From the NCBI GenBank assembly GCA_949130495.1, contig OX422208.1, forward strand, positions 637,658,523 to 637,722,522: a stretch of DNA of 64,000 bases. The letters run 5' to 3'. This document shows positions 58,963 to 64,000 of this stretch, one piece after another; the stretch's first letter is position 1, and each line of letters starts with the position of its first letter. The stretch comes from Sambucus nigra. Its lineage: Eukaryota; Streptophyta; Magnoliopsida; Dipsacales; Adoxaceae. Position numbers and translations under genes: made by a program. Under the pieces are notes generated by a model. The model made no database searches. It worked only from the letters and a program-made list of their open reading frames with translations, and was not told where the DNA came from.

Positions 58963-61900
58963 CTAAGCACGGGGTGCTTGCTTCAAACCATAAAAGGCTT
59001 TCCTCAGATAGTAGATGTGCTTAGGGTGCTGAGGGTCTTCAAACCCTTTTGGTTGTTCCACATAAACCTCCTCCTGTAGAATTCCATTCAGAAAGGCACT
59101 CTTGACATCCATCTGATACACATTGAAGCGCATATGACATGTGATGGCGAGCAGAAGACGGACGGACTCAAGCCTCGCAACAGGAGCAAATGTCTCCCCA
59201 AAGTCTACACCCTCTATCTGTGTGTAGCCTTGGGCGACCAACCTAGCCTTATTTCGGATTATGGTACCATTTTCATCCATTTTGTTCTTAAAAATCCACC
59301 GGGTACCTATCACATTAATCTCACTAGGTCGGGGGAAAAGTTCCCAGACATCATTCTTTTTAAACTGAAGTAACTCATCCTGGATAGCAGATATCCAGTG
59401 TTCATCCTTGAGTGCTTCTTTATGGTTCTTGGGCTCGACTTTGGACGTGTAGCAAAGATGGCTAACAACGTTCTCTAGCTGAGCACGAGTCTTGACCCCT
59501 AGAGTGGGCTCACCAATAATGGCAGAAGGGTCATGACTCTTGCGAACCCAAGCAGGTGTGTCCCCTAGCACAGGAGTAGGGTCCACATAGTGTGAGAGAG
59601 GAACAGGTAACTCACTGTCAGAACAATTCTCATGCTCACACTGAAGGTTAGGATCAATAACCATCAAAGGTTTGTCATCTTGCACAGTGACGTTTATTGA
59701 TTCCATAACCTTAGAGCTCTTCAGGTTAAAAACCCGGTACGCTCTGCTAGTCGATGAATATCCTCGAAATATTCCCTCGTCGCTCTGGGAGTCGAACTTT
59801 CCTAATTGCTCTCTATCCCGTAGGATGTAGCATTTACTCCCAAAAACACGGAAATATGCCAGGTTGGGCTTCTTGCCAGTCCACAACTCATATGGAGTCT
59901 GAAGTGTGTGTGGACGCAAATAAACCCTATTCACCGTGTGGCATGCAGTAAACACTACCTCTGCCCAAAATCTCCTAGAAATGTTACGACCTAGAAGCAT
60001 AGATCTAGCCATCTCTTGGATCGTTCTATTCTTTCTCTCAACAATCACATTTTGCTGAGGAGTTCTCACAGCAGAAAACTCATGTTTGATCCCGAGGCTA
60101 TCACAGTAAAGGTCTACCTTTGCTTCTGTGAATTCAGTGCCATTGTCACTACGCATCCTGTTAATAGTGACACCGTGTTGATTTTGCAGGACACGGCACT
60201 TGGTCGTTAAAAATTCTACAGCATCAGATTTCTCTCTCAGAAAACCTACAATGGAGTACCTGTAGAAATCATCTACCATCACGAGGATGTACCTCTTACC
60301 ACCTAGACTCTCAGTATGAGTAGGACCCATAAGATCCATGTGAATCAACTCAAGAACACGAGAGGTAGTAATAGAATGCAACTTCCTATGGGGACTACGG
60401 ATTTGTTTTCCCAACTGACAGGGTCCACAAACGATCGAAGTTGACTTTCCAAGAGATGGTAAGCCACGTACTAGGTCATTTTTAGCTAAGCGGTTGAGAT
60501 CTCTAAAGTTCACATGACCTAGACGTTGGTGCCACAGATCCATAGGAGTGATTGTGGCGCTGTTGCAGACAAGTGAGGATGTGGGCTCAGTCCCATAGCA
60601 ATTATCCTCGGTCCTCACACCTTGCATCAAAAGCTTACCAGATTGATTATAGACTTTACACGCATCCCGGTCAAACTTTACTGCCAGGTCAGTGTCGCAC
60701 AGCTGGCTAATGCTGAGAAGGTTTGCTTTCAAACCTTTGACGTACAAAACATTTTCTAGCTTTGGAAACCCAGGTAACTCGACAGTACCACGTCCTATAA
60801 TGCTAGACTTGCTCCCATCTCCAAAGGTGACTCTGCCATCCTGATAGTCCTCAAGAGTCATAAAAAATGAGGCATCACCTGTCATGTGTCTGGACCACCC
60901 ACTATCAAAATACCACTGAGAGGTATTATGTGCTTTGAGAGCAACATGAACAACAAAAGCCTTTTTATCTTTCTTAGGTACCCAAGTCGAGATGACCTTT
61001 TGTTTGCCTTTGTTGTTGTTGATTTTAGCTGGAATGTGAGAAGCATTCACTAACGGAAAAGAGATCCGTCGAAATTCTTCCATTAAACTTTGAGTCGTGG
61101 CATCTAAGAACTCAACTCGCTCTCTCAGACTAGAAAACTCATCAGTATGACGTGGTGGAGCAGTAGTACATCGTGTCCGACCCATGCTATAGCAAGTTTC
61201 CCTAAGGTGTCCTTTTCTTTTGCAATAAGTAAAAAAGAGCACAGTCAAAGGCGGACCTTGGTTTGCTTTTCTTGGTCGAACTCTCCTTCGAGGTTTTTTA
61301 CGGTGACCATAAGGAGTTGTAGTAAACTTAGGAACTGGTCCAGGTGCAATTTGGGACATGGAGGCACCATCATATCCAATTCCTTGACGATCACCAAAAC
61401 CTAAAGCGGGGCCGAGGAGCATCTTTCCCATCTTCCCAGATCTGTCCTCGATTTGTACCTTGACTTCCCGTGCTTTCTCAAGGTCATGAGTCAGCTGGGC
61501 AACAAGGGCTTCAAGTTTCTTTCGTGTCTCCACGGAGGAATGGAGCTGACTCGTAAGACTAGCCACTTGTTTAGTCAATTCCCCTCTATCTTTCTCTAAA
61601 ACACTATCTCTCTCTCTAAACAGAATCTCTTTCCCGACACATGCAGATTCTCTCTCTCTCAGGGCGGTGCAAGTGGAGAACTCTCTTTCTCTTGCTTTCT
61701 TTAAATCTTCCTCTAAGCAGGTGATCTTAAGAACTAACGCTTTGCTACGCTTTTTAGTTTTAAATGACTCAGAATATAACTCAGCGTAGGCGCGTTGTAT
61801 ATCACTCTCGCTCTCACTTGTGTCATCCTCCCCCTCACTCACATCGATCTCACTGTCGAGGTGTCCCTGTGAAGCATCATCCTCAACGTCGTGAGGAGAA

Positions 61901-63009
61901 CTAGGAGTGATCACTTGGCTGGCCATGAATGCGGTGAAGTTACACTCATGCGGTGACTCATCTCCAGAATCCACCGTCTCGACCTCACTGTCGTCACTAA
62001 GGGTAGCATTAAGAACAGCTTTCCCTTTCTCTCTATTAAGACGATTGGCACACTCAAAATCTCTATGACCCCTACCATCACACTCAAAACATCTCTCACT
62101 TTCTTTCAGAGGAGGATTTTTGGAAACTTTTTCATTTTTCTCTTCAAACTTATTTTTCTCAAATTTCTTTTTATCTTTAAAATTGCCATTTTTCTTAAAT
62201 TTGAGAATCCTCTTGAATTTTTTTGCAAAAAGAGCCAAATCATCTAAGTCAAAATCGCACTCAGAATATGACGTGTCAGTCTCTCTCTTTCTAGATGACT
62301 CTACCCTCTTTCTAGCTGACCCCTCACTCCTTCTCTCTTGGGCTTTAAGAGCAATTCCCTTATCTTTAGATTTAGCATTTTTAGGGAACATATCAATTTC
62401 ATAAGTTGGCAAATCTCCTACAAGTTCTTCCAATTTTAGCATATTTAAATTACCCATAGAATTTAGCACAGTGACTTTAGGGATAAAACGCTTAGGCAAA
62501 GAACGAAGAATCTTTTTAACAACTCTAGCATTCGGAATATGTTCACTAAGATTAAAACTAGTATTTACAATGTCAGAAAGTCTAGCATAAAATTCATCAA
62601 AGCATTCAGAATCATGCATGGTGATTGTTTCAAATTGAGTTGTCAAGTTTTGCAACTTAGACTCTTTCACAGCATTAGTTCCTTCATGGGTGAGTTGTAA
62701 AACATCCCATGCCTCTTTTGACGTGGTACACGTCATTATGCGTTTGAACTCATCAGGTGTGACAGACCCAAAAATAGCACTTAGACCCTTAGAATTAAAA
62801 GATGACCATTTAATTTCTTCATCAGTCCAAGAAATGTCAGGTTTCAAGTTGGTCACATTATCAACAGTCACGGTGGGAGGAGTCCACCCTCGTTCAACCA
62901 AAATCCAGACACGTTCATCAATGGCTTCTAAAGCCGAACTCATACGGGCTTTCCAATAAGCAAAATTTGTCCCGTCAAAAACAGGCATTTTATAATATGA
63001 CTTCTCCAT
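58963..63009 (-). CDS. gag-pol: Sirevirus C gag-pol polyprotein (gag, PR, INT, RT N-terminal part)
   Basis: 1348 codons from ATG at 63007-63009 ([20 protein letters not shown]); an upstream in-frame TTG gives nine more. Positions count from the upstream TTG. Gag 10-~620: zinc knuckle [14 protein letters not shown] at 316-329, acidic region 345-415, coiled coil ~430-530, second knuckle 604-616 lacking its first Cys. Protease ~708-780: DSG at 711-713, but next residue Trp instead of Cys. HHCC domain 835-873. Integrase D901, D964, E1000 (D-x35-E). RT from ~1230, [11 protein letters not shown] at 1308-1318, to LKQAPRA then TAG. Ninety-five residues into RT the stop removes YVDD, so RT would be inactive unless the TAG is read through. 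No frameshift in 4 kb. Confidence 0.92.
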   Translation of the reverse strand: MEKSYYKMPVFDGTNFAYWKARMSSALEAIDERVWILVERGWTPPTVTVDNVTNLKPDISWTDEEIKWSSFNSKGLSAIFGSVTPDEFKRIMTCTTSKEAWDVLQLTHEGTNAVKESKLQNLTTQFETITMHDSECFDEFYARLSDIVNTSFNLSEHIPNARVVKKILRSLPKRFIPKVTVLNSMGNLNMLKLEELVGDLPTYEIDMFPKNAKSKDKGIALKAQERRSEGSARKRVESSRKRETDTSYSECDFDLDDLALFAKKFKRILKFKKNGNFKDKKKFEKNKFEEKNEKVSKNPPLKESERCFECDGRGHRDFECANRLNREKGKAVLNATLSDDSEVETVDSGDESPHECNFTAFMASQVITPSSPHDVEDDASQGHLDSEIDVSEGEDDTSESESDIQRAYAELYSESFKTKKRSKALVLKITCLEEDLKKAREREFSTCTALRERESACVGKEILFRERDSVLEKDRGELTKQVASLTSQLHSSVETRKKLEALVAQLTHDLEKAREVKVQIEDRSGKMGKMLLGPALGFGDRQGIGYDGASMSQIAPGPVPKFTTTPYGHRKKPRRRVRPRKANQGPPLTVLFFTYCKRKGHLRETCYSMGRTRCTTAPPRHTDEFSSLRERVEFLDATTQSLMEEFRRISFPLVNASHIPAKINNNKGKQKVISTWVPKKDKKAFVVHVALKAHNTSQWYFDSGWSRHMTGDASFFMTLEDYQDGRVTFGDGSKSSIIGRGTVELPGFPKLENVLYVKGLKANLLSISQLCDTDLAVKFDRDACKVYNQSGKLLMQGVRTEDNCYGTEPTSSLVCNSATITPMDLWHQRLGHVNFRDLNRLAKNDLVRGLPSLGKSTSIVCGPCQLGKQIRSPHRKLHSITTSRVLELIHMDLMGPTHTESLGGKRYILVMVDDFYRYSIVGFLREKSDAVEFLTTKCRVLQNQHGVTINRMRSDNGTEFTEAKVDLYCDSLGIKHEFSAVRTPQQNVIVERKNRTIQEMARSMLLGRNISRRFWAEVVFTACHTVNRVYLRPHTLQTPYELWTGKKPNLAYFRVFGSKCYILRDREQLGKFDSQSDEGIFRGYSSTSRAYRVFNLKSSKVMESINVTVQDDKPLMVIDPNLQCEHENCSDSELPVPLSHYVDPTPVLGDTPAWVRKSHDPSAIIGEPTLGVKTRAQLENVVSHLCYTSKVEPKNHKEALKDEHWISAIQDELLQFKKNDVWELFPRPSEINVIGTRWIFKNKMDENGTIIRNKARLVAQGYTQIEGVDFGETFAPVARLESVRLLLAITCHMRFNVYQMDVKSAFLNGILQEEVYVEQPKGFEDPQHPKHIYYLRKAFYGLKQAPRA

Positions 63010-63106
63010 TTGAACACGCACTTTTTCAAAAATCAATTTTTTCAGAAAATTGATATCTTAGAAAAAATTTGTGGAAAAAGGAATACGTGATAGATTAGCG
63101 TAACCT

Positions 63107-63118
63107 GCTCTGATACCA
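63107..63118 (-). other. Sirevirus C primer binding site
   Basis: Minus-strand TGGTATCAGAGC, perfect initiator-Met PBS, three bases after the LTR end. Confidence 0.9.
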
Positions 63119-63121
63119 ATT

Positions 63122-64000
63122 TGAGAACGTGTGTGCTCGCGTTCAAATGATCAAATTATATTTAAAACACCTTTTAACCCAAACAACCCTAAACATGCAA
63201 CTAGGTGTGATTGAAACAATATGAAATCATGCAAGAGTTATTCAAACACACATAATTGAGGAAAAATCCCCCACAGGGGCAAAACCATTTATTTTCACTA
63301 TAATTTGTAAGAAAACGGCTTACAATCGGATTACAATGAAAATACAAGTTGACTAAGAATTACCCTCAGGTATCGGATTCTGTATTCGCGGCTGGAATTA
63401 TCCCTTTCCAGTAGGGCTACAATGGAGAAGAAGAACGGTATCCTCCACAAGGGTTGAACTGCAAAAACTGCGTTCCTGGGTTACCAAAAGGATTCACAAA
63501 TGTATGGATTTTGTGTGAATCAAAATACCTAGAGTATTGGTACTCAATAGGTGAAGACTTGGGGCTTTCTCTACTCTGAAAATCGTGTATAGAAGTCTTG
63601 GAAAAACCACTTCCCGTAGTGGGATTAAATAGGAGAACTTGAGCCCTAAAATTCGAAACATGATCTGAACACGATCTGTTTGAAATCATCCTCGTCGGAT
63701 CGGTCCGGTCTCTTTAGGCGGATCGGTCCGGTGACATCGGATCGGTTCCTTTTTGAAGGCGGATCAATCCGGTTGGCATCGAATCGGTTCGGCTTTTTAG
63801 CTTCATCAGTTCGCTATGGATCCGGGGTACACTTGCCTCACCTCAGCAGGCGGATCGGTCCGGTCTGTTTAGGCGGATCGGTCCGGAGGAACCGGATCGG
63901 TTCTTTTATCTGGGCCGGATCGGTCCGATCTGTTCCCTGATTCCTTTTCTGCCTTTGATATTCGGATTCCGTTGATGAGCGTATGATTCTTGAATTTTCT
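63122..64000 (-). repeat. Sirevirus C 5' LTR (cut by window end)
   Basis: Starts TGAGAACGTGTG, collinear with 55398-56277 with only scattered differences (for example accttttaaccc against acattttaaccc near the start). Carries the same CGGATCGGT cluster (63690-63925). Confidence 0.93.

Larger units (their letters stand above)
55398..64000 (-). mobile_element. Sirevirus C (Ty1/copia), near-intact, partial at window edge
   Basis: Minus-strand element with 3' LTR 55398-56332, several polypurine tracts, gag-pol 63009-57880, PBS 63107-63118 and 5' LTR from 63122 past the window end (~56 bp missing by comparison with the 3' LTR). Gag and pol share one frame, broken by only three TAG codons. LTRs are nearly identical, so it is young. 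It is inserted in the Tat2 leader; the target site duplication cannot be checked because the other flank is outside. Confidence 0.93.

Overview
The window is flowering-plant nuclear heterochromatin made almost entirely of LTR retrotransposons, many nested in each other. I see no host gene, no rRNA or tRNA gene and nothing bacterial. Angiosperm origin rests on Sirevirus-type Ty1/copia elements (PBS matching initiator-Met tRNA), Tat/Ogre-type Ty3/gypsy elements with two RNase H domains, an Athila-type PBS, plant mobile-domain (PMD)-like antisense genes and a Tourist-like MITE. The species cannot be fixed from the sequence.

Layout. 1-2760: diverged Sirevirus-type LTR sequence. 2790-12143: decayed copia element A (partial 5' LTR, gag, pol, 3' LTR), running straight into a second copia PBS and gag start (12146-12378). 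12379-35188: a large Tat-lineage element (Tat1) in that gag fragment, with 5' LTR, PBS, long leader, gag, protease, RT, RNase H, archaeal-type RNase H, integrase, two antisense genes, a 3' tandem-repeat array and a truncated 3' LTR. Tat1 is interrupted by a young, minus-strand, non-autonomous element B (24242-30333, TSD GTAAG, intact 468-aa ORF). 35190-42100: a second copy of the copia tail, LTR and gag start, carrying a Tat solo LTR (38496-40562) at exactly the same gag position and with the same CAGAC target site. 42100-45430: rearranged fragments of further Sireviruses. 45600-52230: a very old second Tat/Ogre-type element (D), with a MITE in its integrase. 52723-55397: LTR, PBS and leader of a diverged Tat relative (Tat2). 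55398-64000: a minus-strand Sirevirus C, near-intact, running off the right edge inside its 5' LTR.

Most notable: Tat1 carries two genes antisense to gag-pol. One (31061-33201) shows a PMD domain spread over five exons with four GT-AG introns of 79-97 bp. The other (30545 down to about 23160) is a related protein that element B split in two. Palindromic motifs of the TGCCGATCGGCA type occur a fixed 12-15 bp upstream of the TATA box both in the Tat LTR and in front of the PMD gene, and again in the promoter region of the other antisense gene, which suggests common control of sense and antisense transcription. The two copia/Tat junctions point to an old tandem duplication of about 26 kb, followed by collapse of one Tat copy to a solo LTR.
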